A stretch of DNA of 64,000 nt from Flagellimonas sp. S3867 (GCF_014698935.1 NZ_JACVMN010000003.1:428590-492589); one strand, 5' to 3'; positions 26,641-36,084 are shown, counted from the stretch's first letter. Notes: generated by a model not told the origin, from the sequence alone. A program made the numbers and translations.

Positions 26641-28614
26641 TTGATTTCAAAAACCACCATAGACCAAGTTTACGAAACCGCCCGTTTAGAGGAGGTCATC
26701 GGGGATTTTGTACAGTTGAAGAAATCGGGTTCCAATTTTAAGGGACTGAGCCCTTTTACCGATGAGCGTACTCCCAGTTTTATGGTCTCACCGGTAAAGC
26801 AGATTTGGAAGGATTTTAGTAGTGGCAAGGGGGGCAATGTGGTTGCATTTTTAATGGAACACGAGCATTTTACATACCCCGAGGCCATAAAATACCTCGC
26901 CAAAAAGTACAATATTGAAATTGAGGAGACGGAACAGTCCGATGAACAGAAGGAGCAGGCCAATGAGCGGGAAAGTATGTACTTGGTATCTGAATATGCC
27001 CAGAAAAATTTTGCAGAAACCCTTTGGGATTCCGAACCAGGAAAAGCCATTGGACTCACATATTTTAAGGAACGTGGTTTTACGGATGATACGATTAAAA
27101 AATTCGGATTGGGTTATGCTCTTGATGAGTGGGAAGCCTTTACCAAAACCGCGTTGGAAAATGGATATCAGCTAGAATTTTTGCAAAAAACCGGTTTGAC
27201 CATTGTTAAGGAGCAGGCAGGGGGAGAGTCCAGAAAATTTGACCGTTTTAAAGGACGGGTCCTATTTCCTATTCATTCCATGAGTGGACGGGTGCTCGGT
27301 TTTGGTGGAAGAATATTGACCAACGACAAGAAAGCGGCCAAATACTTGAACTCTCCTGAAAGCGAAATTTATCATAAAAGCAAAGTGCTCTATGGTATCT
27401 ATTTTGCTAAACAGGCCATTGCCAAAGAGGATAATTGCTATTTGGTGGAAGGCTATACCGATGTGATTCAATTTTATCAACGGGGTGTACAAAATGTAGT
27501 GGCTTCCAGTGGAACTGCTTTGACTCCAGAACAAATCCGACTGATCAATCGGCTTACCAAGAACATCACGGTTCTTTTTGATGGAGATGCTGCGGGTCTA
27601 AGGGCTTCGCTTCGAGGAATAGACCTGATCTTGGAACAGGGGATGAACGTTAAGGTGTGCAGTTTCCCCGAAGGGGAGGACCCCGACAGTTTTGCCAAGA
27701 GCAACACCTATGAGGATTTAGTGCTTTATTTGGAAGAGAACGCAAAGGATTTTATCCAGTTCAAGACCTCTCTTTTAGCCAAGGAAGCAGCCAATGATCC
27801 TATAAAACGTGCTGATACGGTAAGGGACATTGTGAATAGTATCAGCAAGATTCCCGATCGCATAAAAAAGGAGATCTATATTCAGGAATGTGCTAAAATA
27901 ATGCAGATTTCAGAAGAGGTGCTCTATAATACATTGGCCCAAATTGAAAAAAAGGGGTTTACCGACGCCTCAAAGAAGCTTAAACAAGAGCAAAAGGCTT
28001 TTGAAGTAGTAAAAAACGAACAGACCGTTGAAAAAGTAGATGTTCAGTACGAATTAGAGCGGAAGATCATTGAAATGCTCCTTTTATACGGAAATCAAAA
28101 ACAGGAGTTTGAGGATTTGGTACTGAAGGAAAATGAAGAAGGCGATTTGGTGCTAGAACCAGAGGTTGTTGAAGCCAGGGTATATGAGAAGGTATACCTT
28201 GACCTTCAGGAGGATGAAATTGAGTTAACGAACGAGCAGTTTAGGACAATCTACTATAAACTTATTGAGGACCTGAACGAGAGTGAAGATTTTGCTGTAA
28301 ACACATTTCTGTCCAATTTAGATCAAGAAATGGTTAGTGAGGTCTCTTCTATTTTGATGGAAGAGGAAAAATATGCTTTGGATGATTGGACCCGAAAGGA
28401 TATTTATCCCAAAGAGAAACAGCAAGGAGTGGCCCAGTTGGTAGGGGAGACGATCCTAACTTTGCGATGCAACTTGATAAAAAATCGCATTTTGAAACTT
28501 CAGAAAAGTACAGAAGACAACAATGGGGATAACTCTGAGGTATTGGAAGAAATTGTCAATTATTTGCAACTCAACAAATTGCTGAATGCTAAATTGAATA
28601 GAGTACTTTCCTAA
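26641..28614 (+). CDS. dnaG: DNA primase without canonical zinc ligands
   Basis: Makes RNA primers for DNA replication. The 657 residues give an N-terminal primase fold, the catalytic TOPRIM core with EGYTDVIQFY (about 270) and FDGDAAGLRA (about 315), and a helical C-terminus that binds DnaB. In the N-terminal domain the usual CPFH...CFGC ligands are replaced: the segment reads LSPFTDERTPSF and KDFSSGKGGN (about 37-70). The domain is kept but cannot bind zinc in the usual way. I recall similar sequences in other Flavobacteriia, so this is probably lineage-wide. The start is TTG 26641. Confidence 0.93.
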   Translation: MISKTTIDQVYETARLEEVIGDFVQLKKSGSNFKGLSPFTDERTPSFMVSPVKQIWKDFSSGKGGNVVAFLMEHEHFTYPEAIKYLAKKYNIEIEETEQSDEQKEQANERESMYLVSEYAQKNFAETLWDSEPGKAIGLTYFKERGFTDDTIKKFGLGYALDEWEAFTKTALENGYQLEFLQKTGLTIVKEQAGGESRKFDRFKGRVLFPIHSMSGRVLGFGGRILTNDKKAAKYLNSPESEIYHKSKVLYGIYFAKQAIAKEDNCYLVEGYTDVIQFYQRGVQNVVASSGTALTPEQIRLINRLTKNITVLFDGDAAGLRASLRGIDLILEQGMNVKVCSFPEGEDPDSFAKSNTYEDLVLYLEENAKDFIQFKTSLLAKEAANDPIKRADTVRDIVNSISKIPDRIKKEIYIQECAKIMQISEEVLYNTLAQIEKKGFTDASKKLKQEQKAFEVVKNEQTVEKVDVQYELERKIIEMLLLYGNQKQEFEDLVLKENEEGDLVLEPEVVEARVYEKVYLDLQEDEIELTNEQFRTIYYKLIEDLNESEDFAVNTFLSNLDQEMVSEVSSILMEEEKYALDDWTRKDIYPKEKQQGVAQLVGETILTLRCNLIKNRILKLQKSTEDNNGDNSEVLEEIVNYLQLNKLLNAKLNRVLS

Positions 28615-28668
28615 AAACAAAAACCCCGAGTTAATACCCGAGATTTTCATCAGTTTGAACTGGTTATT

Positions 28669-29298
28669 TTAATAAAGCTCCAACGCTTTTGCTTGTTGCA
28701 AAAGATCTACCAAATTGTCCACATTCAATTTTTTCATTAAACGTGCCTTATAGGTGCTTACGGTTTTTTCGTTTAGGTTTAACCCTTCGGCAACTTCCTT
28801 GTTACGTTTTCCGCTGGCTAGAAGTTTTAGTACTTCAACTTCACGGGAGGATAACTTTCTAAAGAACCTTCGAGGTTTTTGTGTTCCCTCATCAAACGCT
28901 AGGCGCTGGGCCAATTCATTGGTGATGAACATGTTGCCTTCGCTTACTTTGCGAACAGCAGTGATAATGTAATCCAAATCGGCAGACTTTGCTAGATAAC
29001 CGAAGGCTCCTGCACGAATGGTGCTTAGGGCATAGACATCTTCAGATTGTCCACTGTACATTAGGGTTTTTACGTTGGGGAACTCCTGTTTCATTTTTCT
29101 AAGGGTAGCAATCCCATTGATTTCAGGAATATCCATTTCGAGCATTACAACATCCGGAGAGACTTTCTCCAAAAGCTCAAATAGTTCAGAAGTGGTAGAA
29201 ACATCAGCAATGACTTCAATATCTGAACTAGATTCGAGCACCTGCTTAATGCCGAGTCGAACTATGGGATGGTTGTCAGCTATTAATACTTTAATCAT
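28669..29298 (-). CDS. NarL/LuxR-type response regulator with Glu at the phospho-acceptor position
   Basis: 209 residues: receiver domain (1-120) and LuxR-type HTH (about 145-205, LSSREVEVLKLLASGKRNKE, VAEGLNLNEKTVSTYKARLM). The position of the phospho-acceptor Asp in DVVxLDxxMP reads E54 (PDVVMLEMDIPEING), and the acidic pair after strand 1 is D8-N9 rather than two acids. The usual Lys is present (GYLAKS). Such a receiver may not be phosphorylated; Glu can mimic the active state. No histidine kinase is adjacent. Confidence 0.88.
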   Translation of the reverse strand: MIKVLIADNHPIVRLGIKQVLESSSDIEVIADVSTTSELFELLEKVSPDVVMLEMDIPEINGIATLRKMKQEFPNVKTLMYSGQSEDVYALSTIRAGAFGYLAKSADLDYIITAVRKVSEGNMFITNELAQRLAFDEGTQKPRRFFRKLSSREVEVLKLLASGKRNKEVAEGLNLNEKTVSTYKARLMKKLNVDNLVDLLQQAKALELY

Positions 29299-29394
29299 TT
29301 GGTTTGAGTTTTATTCGTGTTTAGTACTTAATTACTTACGCGGCGTGGCGAGCAAGATAACAATTTGTAAGCGTAAAACTCTGTAATTTTTCTT

Positions 29395-29419
29395 AAAACC
29401 ATAGAATTTCTATGGTTTT
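29395..29419. terminator. Symmetric hairpin terminator between nadE and the response regulator
   Basis: AAAACCATAGA (29395-29405) pairs with TCTATGGTTTT (29409-29419). A/T runs lie on both sides. On the minus strand it follows nadE by about 35 nt. Confidence 0.7.
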
Positions 29420-29453
29420 TTTCGTCTTAAGCTGGGATTTTTAGGTTGAAAGG

Positions 29454-30242
29454 TCATTTTAAGTGCTCAGGGATTTCACAAATGGGTATAGGAATCATCT
29501 TATGCTTATTAGATGTATTAAACTTTTTATAGATAGAGAATACTTCCATTTTTCTGTGAGAAAAATCGTCAACTGTTTTTCCGTTATTTTCCATTTCCAT
29601 GGCCCATTCCAGTTCTGGATAAGATGCGCCAATTTGATCTTCATCTGTTCTGCTGTCACCCCAAAGCCCGTCGGTTGGAGCGGCATTCATAATATCTTGG
29701 TTAACACCCAATACCTTGCCCAGTGCGTAGACCTCTGTTTTTAATAGGTCGGCAATTGGACTAAGATCTACACCTCCATCACCATATTTGGTATAGAATC
29801 CGATACCAAAATCTTCTACTTTATTGCCGGTCCCGGCTACCAAATACCCTTTTAAGGCCGCAAAGTAGTATAATGTGGTCATGCGCAACCTTGCCCTAGT
29901 ATTGGCTAGCGACATAAACCGCTCTTCTTCGCTATCAACTTTTGGAAAGGATTCGACCAGGCTATCGAACACCGGGGTAAGGTTTACCTCTTGGCGTGCG
30001 GTATTTGGGAAATGCTCAATGAGCCACTCAATATGCCTATCAGCTCGGGTTACTTGATTTTTTCCTTGGTGAATGGGCATTTCCAAACATAAAAGGTCAA
30101 GACCGGTCTTGGCACATAGCGTGGAGGTGACAGCAGAATCTATTCCACCGGAAATACCTATAACAAAACCTTTGCACTTTGCCTTTGTGGCATAATCCTT
30201 TAACCACTCAACAATGTGTTCTATTACCTTTTCGGTTTGCAT
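29454..30242 (-). CDS. nadE: NAD(+) synthase, ammonia-dependent
   Basis: Final step of NAD synthesis. The 262 residues have the PP-loop SGGIDSAV (about 29-36), GTGNKVEDFGIGFYTKYGDGG (deamido-NAD and ATP site) and DLSPIADLLKTEVYALG, all typical of NadE. There is no N-terminal glutamine amidohydrolase domain, so ammonia is expected as nitrogen donor. It is divergent from gldB. Confidence 0.93.
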   Translation of the reverse strand: MQTEKVIEHIVEWLKDYATKAKCKGFVIGISGGIDSAVTSTLCAKTGLDLLCLEMPIHQGKNQVTRADRHIEWLIEHFPNTARQEVNLTPVFDSLVESFPKVDSEEERFMSLANTRARLRMTTLYYFAALKGYLVAGTGNKVEDFGIGFYTKYGDGGVDLSPIADLLKTEVYALGKVLGVNQDIMNAAPTDGLWGDSRTDEDQIGASYPELEWAMEMENNGKTVDDFSHRKMEVFSIYKKFNTSNKHKMIPIPICEIPEHLK

Positions 30243-30267
30243 GCCTTTCTTTTTAGATTCAATAAAT

Positions 30268-30275
30268 TACCTTTG
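30268..30275 (+). promoter_or_regulatory. -7 box of the gldB-gldC promoter
   Basis: TACCTTTG is an exact match to the flavobacterial -7 consensus TAnnTTTG, 33 bp before the gldB start. No clear TTG occurs at the expected -33 distance. Confidence 0.5.
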
Positions 30276-30308
30276 TTGGCTGTAAATTTAAACGCTGTTG
30301 TGTTAAAA

Positions 30309-31298
30309 ATGAAGAGGTTGTCAAAATACTTGGACTTTCACCCGCATATCCTTTTACTTTTTCTGATTTCAACGCTGTATTTGGCATGTAAGGAAGTTGA
30401 TAAGACCGAAGAATCAATTGCCAAAATTCCTATTGACCTGACCATTTCACGTTTTGATAGAGAGTTTGCCCGTGCAGAGCCAGATGGGATTTCGTTATTA
30501 AAAAGTAAATATCCCTATTTGTTTCCATCTCAGTTTCCAGATAGTATTTGGGTGGCCAAACTCACGGATACCATACAGCTAGAGCTATCTCAAGAAGTTG
30601 ATAAGGCTTTTGGCGATTTCACAGAACAATCCACGGATTTGGAGTCGCTTTTTCGGCATATTACCTATTATTTCCCAAAATTCAACATTCCAAAGGTGGT
30701 TACGGTTACTTCCGACGTCCGATACAACGACAGAATAATATTGACAGATACCCTTTTATTGGTTGGATTGGATAATTATTTGGGTGCACAACACCATTTT
30801 TACGAAGGTATTCAACGTTATATAGCTGCCGGGCTAGATGAAAAATACCTTACCTCTGATGTGGCAAGTGCCTTTGCCAAGAAAGTGTTGAAATATCCAA
30901 GAAATCGAACATTCTTATCAAGAATGGTACATTATGGTAAAGAATTATACTTGAAGGACAAGTTGCTTCCACAGATTACCGATGCCCAAAAAATTGGATA
31001 TACAGATGAAGAAATACAATGGGCAAGGGAAAATGAAGAGCAAATGTGGCGCTACTTCGTGGAAAACGAATTGCTTTATAGTACAAAATCTGAATTGGAT
31101 AGGCGTTTTTTGGATCCAGCCCCATTTTCAAAATTTAGACTAGAGTTGGATAGTGAATCACCAGGCAGAGTGGGACGGTACATAGGATGGCAAATTGTAA
31201 GAGCCTTTATGGATAAAAATGATATTACCTTACAGCAATTGTTGGGCTTGCCTGCCGACGAAATTTTTAATAAATCAAAATACAAACCAAGAAAATAG
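30309..31298 (+). CDS. gldB: Gliding motility lipoprotein GldB
   Basis: A lipoprotein of the gliding machinery of Flavobacteriia. The start is ATG 30309, which puts a lipobox (STLYLAC, C27) after a hydrophobic stretch; a longer frame to 30216 would precede the signal and overlap nadE. The mature part has the FDREFA and WARENEEQMWRYFVEN segments typical of GldB. It overlaps nothing and runs directly into gldC. Confidence 0.88.
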   Translation: MKRLSKYLDFHPHILLLFLISTLYLACKEVDKTEESIAKIPIDLTISRFDREFARAEPDGISLLKSKYPYLFPSQFPDSIWVAKLTDTIQLELSQEVDKAFGDFTEQSTDLESLFRHITYYFPKFNIPKVVTVTSDVRYNDRIILTDTLLLVGLDNYLGAQHHFYEGIQRYIAAGLDEKYLTSDVASAFAKKVLKYPRNRTFLSRMVHYGKELYLKDKLLPQITDAQKIGYTDEEIQWARENEEQMWRYFVENELLYSTKSELDRRFLDPAPFSKFRLELDSESPGRVGRYIGWQIVRAFMDKNDITLQQLLGLPADEIFNKSKYKPRK

Positions 31299-31631
31299 AT
31301 GGCGATAGCACATACTTCTGAAATAAAACTAACGGTAGGATTGGATGAAAATCGTGTTCCTGAAACGCTGACATGGTCGGCTGAAGATGGAGGCGTGGAA
31401 AATGAGGATGCAAAAGCAATGATGCTTTCGGTCTGGGATAGTAAGAATAGAGAATCCTTAAAAATAGATTTGTGGACCAAGGAAATGCCAGTGGATGAGA
31501 TGAAGATCTTTTTTCATCAAACCCTGGTAACCATGGCGGATACTTTTATGAAGGCTACACAGGATGAGAAAATGACCGCTACGATGAAAGATTTTTGCGA
31601 ATACTTCGCGGAAAAATTGGAGCTTAAATAA
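31299..31631 (+). CDS. gldC: Gliding motility protein GldC
   Basis: A 110-residue cytoplasmic protein that starts one base after the gldB stop. Segments such as HTSEIKLTVGLDENRVPETL and WSAEDGGVENEDAKAMMLSV are characteristic of GldC. It is required for, or supports, gliding with GldB in characterised species; its biochemical role is not known. Confidence 0.88.
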   Translation: MAIAHTSEIKLTVGLDENRVPETLTWSAEDGGVENEDAKAMMLSVWDSKNRESLKIDLWTKEMPVDEMKIFFHQTLVTMADTFMKATQDEKMTATMKDFCEYFAEKLELK

Positions 31632-31634
31632 ACC

Positions 31635-32135
31635 TTATGGATCTAACTGTTGATCCAGTCTATAGAACAAATCCTTGTTAGGCCCTTTTAGATTTAAGTC
31701 ACGAACAATTTTTTGTTTTGTAGGCCTGATTAGAAAAAAATACAATAAGATTGTTGATGATAGGAGAAGGAAAATGAGATTTTTGTTGATGCAAAAAGAG
31801 ACGATTCCGAATAAAATAGCAGATTCAATCAAAGCATAATTAATAATCGAAGCTGTTTGAAACTGGACCAACTGGTGCTTAAGAGCTGCTGTAGGTGGAA
31901 TGTTTTTGACGGACTGTTTATAAATAAAATGTCCTATAAATATGCATACTAAGGCAAAAACAGGAACAACAATTAAGAACATGTTGTCCACTTCCCTAAA
32001 ACTAAAATGGGTGTTTGGTATTGCCCGATAAGCAAGTATCCCAAAAACAATGCAGCTAATTGCCAGCCCCAAATGTATGACGGACAAGTTCCAAATAAAT
32101 CCACCGGGCGTGGTTTGATTGGGTTGTTTTTCCAT
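31635..32135 (-). CDS. Four-helix membrane protein of unknown function
   Basis: 166 residues from MEKQPNQTTPGGF with four hydrophobic segments (VIHLGLAISCIVFGILAY, FLIVVPVFALVCIFIGHF, SIINYALIESAILFGIVSF, LIFLLLSSTILLYFFLI). I chose 32135 because the 22 residues before it in the longer frame look non-coding. Convergent with gldC, only 3 bp away. Confidence 0.65.
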   Translation of the reverse strand: MEKQPNQTTPGGFIWNLSVIHLGLAISCIVFGILAYRAIPNTHFSFREVDNMFLIVVPVFALVCIFIGHFIYKQSVKNIPPTAALKHQLVQFQTASIINYALIESAILFGIVSFCINKNLIFLLLSSTILLYFFLIRPTKQKIVRDLNLKGPNKDLFYRLDQQLDP

Positions 32136-32331
32136 ACAAATGATTCTAGGGTTCCTTAATATATAAAGGAATGTAAAATAATCATAACACTTATGTGTCA
32201 ATTGATTAAACCCTTATGTGAAATAAAAGATATAGGGTTTGGTTTGATATTTTTAATAGGTGGGTGCAAAATACAAAGCTGTTATTGTCAATTATGGATC
32301 CTTTTTAAGACTAATCCGTATATTTTGAGCA

Positions 32332-32706
32332 ATGAAAAGGGAAAAAACAGCCAAACTCTTATTTGTCTACAATGCTAATTCAGGAATACGAAATACCATT
32401 CTAGATAGTATGCATAAGGTTTTTAGCCCTTCTACATATGAATGCAACCTTTGCGACATTACCTTTGGAATTGTTTCTGAAAACAAAACATGGAAAAAGT
32501 TCAGGCAGGAAAGTCAATATAAGATGGTGTTCCTCCACAAAGATGAATTTGCTAGAGCATATGGATCTAAATTGGTAAATAAATTCACCCTTCCCATTGT
32601 ACTTTCCGATAGCGAAAAAGGATTGAAAATTTTCATTTCTACCGAAGAATTAAATCAATTAAAGACAGCCCAAGATTTAGTCGAGTCAATAGAGAAGCAA
32701 ACCTAG
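32332..32706 (+). CDS. Small cytoplasmic protein of unknown function
   Basis: 124 residues: KLLFVYNANSGIRNTILDSM, a CxxC (CNLCDITFG, about 42-50) and a C-terminal half (MVFLHKDEFA, FTLPIVLSD, LKIFISTEELN) that looks like a thioredoxin- or GTPase-like alpha/beta fold. Related proteins have sometimes been labelled GTPase, but I see no G motifs. Its stop overlaps the end of the convergent AraC-type gene by 4 bp. Confidence 0.6.
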   Translation: MKREKTAKLLFVYNANSGIRNTILDSMHKVFSPSTYECNLCDITFGIVSENKTWKKFRQESQYKMVFLHKDEFARAYGSKLVNKFTLPIVLSDSEKGLKIFISTEELNQLKTAQDLVESIEKQT

Positions 32707-33818
32707 AGTTGTGAGATAGATTGATTAAAATATTCCTTCGGCGATGTGCCCATCAGTTTCTTAAAAGATTTATTGAACGTAGTTTTTGAGTTAAACCCAG
32801 CTTCTTGGGCTAGTCCAAAAAACGTTAAGTTTTTGGCTTTATCAGATTGTGCCAATGCTACAAATTCTTTGATTCTGTAATAATTGATGTATTCAAAAAA
32901 ATTCATTCCAATACGTTCATTCAACAGTCGAGCAATTTCTGGATTGCTGATACCGAGCATTTCTGAAAGTTCAGACTTTACCAATTTTCTGTTGAGGTAT
33001 GGTTTTTTCTCAATCATCAACTCTTCTAACCGGATTTTCAGATTATCGAGCTCTGCTATAGAAAGTTTTGACTGTTGGTACTTTCTTGGTTTCACCTGCT
33101 CGCCTACCTTAAATAGTTCCGGTTCTTTCATGCCATAATAGGTTATAAAAAGAATAATTAGGGCAATACTCAACCAAATGGTTCTGCGTGCTGTTCTTTC
33201 CAAAGTATTGTGTTCCAAAGTGCTTACCAAGTATATGATTAGCCAACTTACAAGGCATAATCCTATTGCAATAAGAAAATTTGAGAAAAATCGTGTCTTA
33301 ATTGCATAGCTAAGCTCGTTGCGCAATTTCTTTTTGGTCACAAAAAAGAGGCGGCAGCTCAATATCCAATATGTAATATTAAATGCTAGTCCGATACCAA
33401 CAAGCAAAGTAATTGTTCGATTTAGTTCGCCACTTTTAAATCTTTCCCCGATCACCTGGTCAGAAGGTATCATGAAATAGAAAATGATGATGAGTATATA
33501 AATTGTACCGGGGAGATAGTGAAGCAATTCCATTGCCTCAAATTTTTTCCCGGTAAGGGATGAACGGGTAAACAGATAAATGGTAGAGCCGAACATTAAG
33601 ATTGAAAATTCGGAAAATGCATAGAAACGAAAGTTCTCCTCAAAAAGTTCTGAGATAGAAATAATACGGCCTGTTAAACCTATCGCCAATAGCAACACCA
33701 AAAAAACCAAATAGCCATTAATGTTTTTTCGGTTATTAGGAGAAAAAGCATAAATGAACAGTAAAAAGAGGCATTGGAAGTAAGCGAAATATACGAACTG
33801 GTTAATTACTGTTTGCAT
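32703..33818 (-). CDS. AraC-family regulator with N-terminal multi-pass membrane domain
   Basis: 371 residues: seven hydrophobic segments in the first 230 residues, a linker, then an AraC-type HTH (about 270-370, LSEMLGISNPEIARLLNERI, NFFEYINYYRI, GLAQEAGFNSKTTFNKSFKK, GTSPKEYF). This class senses a membrane or external signal with the N-terminal domain. It lies 47 bp after a secreted protein gene on the same strand. It is similar in layout to the regulator at 61664 in the island. Confidence 0.85.
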   Translation of the reverse strand: MQTVINQFVYFAYFQCLFLLFIYAFSPNNRKNINGYLVFLVLLLAIGLTGRIISISELFEENFRFYAFSEFSILMFGSTIYLFTRSSLTGKKFEAMELLHYLPGTIYILIIIFYFMIPSDQVIGERFKSGELNRTITLLVGIGLAFNITYWILSCRLFFVTKKKLRNELSYAIKTRFFSNFLIAIGLCLVSWLIIYLVSTLEHNTLERTARRTIWLSIALIILFITYYGMKEPELFKVGEQVKPRKYQQSKLSIAELDNLKIRLEELMIEKKPYLNRKLVKSELSEMLGISNPEIARLLNERIGMNFFEYINYYRIKEFVALAQSDKAKNLTFFGLAQEAGFNSKTTFNKSFKKLMGTSPKEYFNQSISQL

Positions 33819-33865
33819 GGTGCTAAAGTAAGCAGACCATTGTTAAATGATCTGCTCGGTTGTTG

Positions 33866-34561
33866 TTAAAGAATAAATTGATTTACATGCTCCACAACCT
33901 TGTGGTCCATAGCCAAATTGGACTTAAGGAATGCATTAAAGGCAGCTTCATTTTCCCATTCTGTAATAATTAAACAATCTGGGTTGTAATAATACCCAAA
34001 AGGTGAAGCTCCATTAACAAGGGCTACTTTTATTTTGGCACCTTGTTGTTTTGCTTTGCTTGACCATTTATTTATAAATGGGTCAATAGATTTCCCTTCC
34101 TTTTTCCAATAGGAGGTGACCACATTGTACTTATTGGAATTTATCTCAAATGAAAGATCTTCTTTCAACTCCCAGTAGGTAAGTGCAAACGTTGACCATA
34201 GATCTCTTCTTCGCTTATGGAAATCTGGGAGTACATTTTCAATTTCGACAAGAAACTTGGATCTACTATCCAAAGTGTTCCAATAACCGAAAATCATACT
34301 TTGGGGATGATAATTTCCTTGTGTGGATTTTTTAATGGAAAAACCAGGTTGTTTGTTGTACCCATTTTTAATCGCTACAGGAAATGCTAGTTTAAAATAT
34401 TCTTGCAGCAAATCGCCCTTATCCGGTTTTTGATTTAAAAAAATAATATCGAAAACCTGTCCCTTTTTAAAATTGAAAGCGATTTTCTTTTCTTGAGCAA
34501 TTGTGGTTGAAACACAAAGGATCAATAAGAGTGTAGGGAATTGTTTTTTTAATGATTTCAT
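33866..34561 (-). CDS. Secreted protein with repeated ferredoxin-like (monooxygenase/DUF1330-like) domain
   Basis: 231 residues from MKSLKKQFPTLLL with a signal peptide (ending TTIAQ). Two similar halves are visible: FDIIFLNQKPDKGDLLQEYF...SMIFGYWNTLDSRSKFL, and NVVTSYWKKEGKSIDPFI...CLIITEWENEAAFNAFLKS. Each is a beta-alpha-beta unit like the ABM or DUF1330 fold. No catalytic residue can be named. Probably in one transcript with the AraC-type regulator that follows. Confidence 0.65.
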   Translation of the reverse strand: MKSLKKQFPTLLLILCVSTTIAQEKKIAFNFKKGQVFDIIFLNQKPDKGDLLQEYFKLAFPVAIKNGYNKQPGFSIKKSTQGNYHPQSMIFGYWNTLDSRSKFLVEIENVLPDFHKRRRDLWSTFALTYWELKEDLSFEINSNKYNVVTSYWKKEGKSIDPFINKWSSKAKQQGAKIKVALVNGASPFGYYYNPDCLIITEWENEAAFNAFLKSNLAMDHKVVEHVNQFIL

Positions 34562-34701
34562 AAGAATGTAATTTTGTTTGGCCAAATGTAATGGAGGAAT
34601 ACGCCTGAATTAAAAGAAAATAGGACGCAAAACGTACATATACCGTAAGCGTACTACATAAAACTTAAGATGGCTAAATATGGTCTGTAAAGGTATTACG
34701 G

Positions 34702-35316
34702 CTAAGTGTTCTGTCCGAAAAACTCCTGATTGATTTCATCAATATAATCGAGCAATTCGTCACGGCCAATACGGTTCGCCGAAGAGGTAATGAAGTGCGG
34801 AGGGGTTTCTTCCCAAGCACCCTCCAATAATTTTTGAAGATAAGTACCCGCCTGTTTGTCGATTACAGCCGGTTTTAATTTATCAGCCTTCGTAAAAATA
34901 ATGGCAAACGGAATTTGGTGTGTTCCCAACCACTCCATAAACTCTAAATCTACAGGTTGCGGTTCGTGCCTGATATCGACCAGAACAAAACCACAGACCA
35001 ATTGTTTTCTTTTTTGAAAATACTCTGTAATATATTTCTGAAAGACTTTTTTGTCCTTTTTGGAAACACGGGCGTATCCGTATCCAGGTAAATCCACCAA
35101 AAACCAATTTTTATTGATTTTAAAATGATTTATAAGCTGGGTCTTTCCGGGGCGACCAGAAGTTTTGGCCAAACTTTTCTGATCTACAAGCATATTGATC
35201 AAAGAAGATTTGCCAACATTGGAACGTCCAATAAAAGCATATTCGGGTAATGGCTCATTCGGACATTTGGCCACACTGGAGTTGCTCATCACAAATTCGG
35301 CCGAAGTAATTTTCAT
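34702..35316 (-). CDS. engB: Ribosome biogenesis GTPase EngB/YsxC
   Basis: A 204-residue GTPase needed for 50S assembly. G1 is GRSNVGKSSLINML (about 29-42), G2 has KTQLINHF, G3 is VDLPGYGYARVSK, G4 is FTKADK and G5 is SSANRIG. It is the standard length. The gene starts 3 bp after the alpha/beta hydrolase stop, so both are in one unit. Confidence 0.94.
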   Translation of the reverse strand: MKITSAEFVMSNSSVAKCPNEPLPEYAFIGRSNVGKSSLINMLVDQKSLAKTSGRPGKTQLINHFKINKNWFLVDLPGYGYARVSKKDKKVFQKYITEYFQKRKQLVCGFVLVDIRHEPQPVDLEFMEWLGTHQIPFAIIFTKADKLKPAVIDKQAGTYLQKLLEGAWEETPPHFITSSANRIGRDELLDYIDEINQEFFGQNT

Positions 35317-35319
35317 AAG

Positions 35320-36084
35320 TTAGAAGTTCCTTTGGTTGAGCCAGGCCTCTAGAATCTTGTTAAAATCCTCTGGGTGCTCCATCATAGGCGCGTGTCCGCA
35401 CTTTTCAATCCAGAACAGATCAGAATCGGGCAGCAGTTCGTGGAATTCTTTAGCTACTTTGGGGGGGGTAACCGTATCATTTTCGCCCCAAATAATACAA
35501 GTGGGTGTTTTCATATGGGGTAAATCCTTAGACATATTATGTCTAATGGCACTCTTTGCAATGGCCAACGTCTTTACCAATTTCATACGATCGTTTACCG
35601 TGGCAAATACCTCATCCACAATCTCTTTGGTTGCTACAGCTGGGTCATAGAAAACATCTTGTGCCTTCTTTTTTATGAACTCATAATCCCCACGTTTAGG
35701 GTATCCATCTCCCATGGCGCTTTCATAAAGACCAGAACTACCAGTAATCACCAAAGCTTTGACCATTTCAGGGAACATTTTGGTGTGCAAGAGTCCAATA
35801 TGACCTCCTAGGGAATTTCCCAATAGAATTACATCCTTTAGCCCCTTGAACTCGATAAAATCCTCTAAAAACTTGGCAAAGTTTTTCACCGTGGTCTTTA
35901 ACATGGGCATTTCATAAATAGGAAGCTCTGGAATAAGCACCTTATAACCCTTGGATGGGAAATTGTCCGATACCCCTTGAAAATTACTCAATCCACCCAT
36001 TAATCCATGTAAAATAATCATGGGAGTGCCTTCTCCTTTTTCAATGTAACGGTATTTGCCTTCCTTGATGATTTGTTCTTCCAT
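35320..36084 (-). CDS. Alpha/beta fold hydrolase
   Basis: 254 residues with an oxyanion-hole motif ILHGLMGG (about 24-31), nucleophile elbow GNSLGGHIG (about 88-96), an acid in WGENDTVTPPKVA and a His in CGHAPMMEHPEDF, so the catalytic triad is complete. The sequence resembles esterase and meta-cleavage hydrolase-like proteins; the substrate is unknown. Confidence 0.85.
   Translation of the reverse strand: MEEQIIKEGKYRYIEKGEGTPMIILHGLMGGLSNFQGVSDNFPSKGYKVLIPELPIYEMPMLKTTVKNFAKFLEDFIEFKGLKDVILLGNSLGGHIGLLHTKMFPEMVKALVITGSSGLYESAMGDGYPKRGDYEFIKKKAQDVFYDPAVATKEIVDEVFATVNDRMKLVKTLAIAKSAIRHNMSKDLPHMKTPTCIIWGENDTVTPPKVAKEFHELLPDSDLFWIEKCGHAPMMEHPEDFNKILEAWLNQRNF

Noticed and set aside
28620..28650. 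CCCGAG repeats after dnaG as a terminator
   Set aside because: The two copies are direct, not inverted, so no stem can form.
32208..32240. AAACCCT/AGGGTTT inverted repeat between divergent genes
   Set aside because: Seven base pairs around a 19-nt loop in AT-rich DNA without a T run; too weak to call an operator or terminator.
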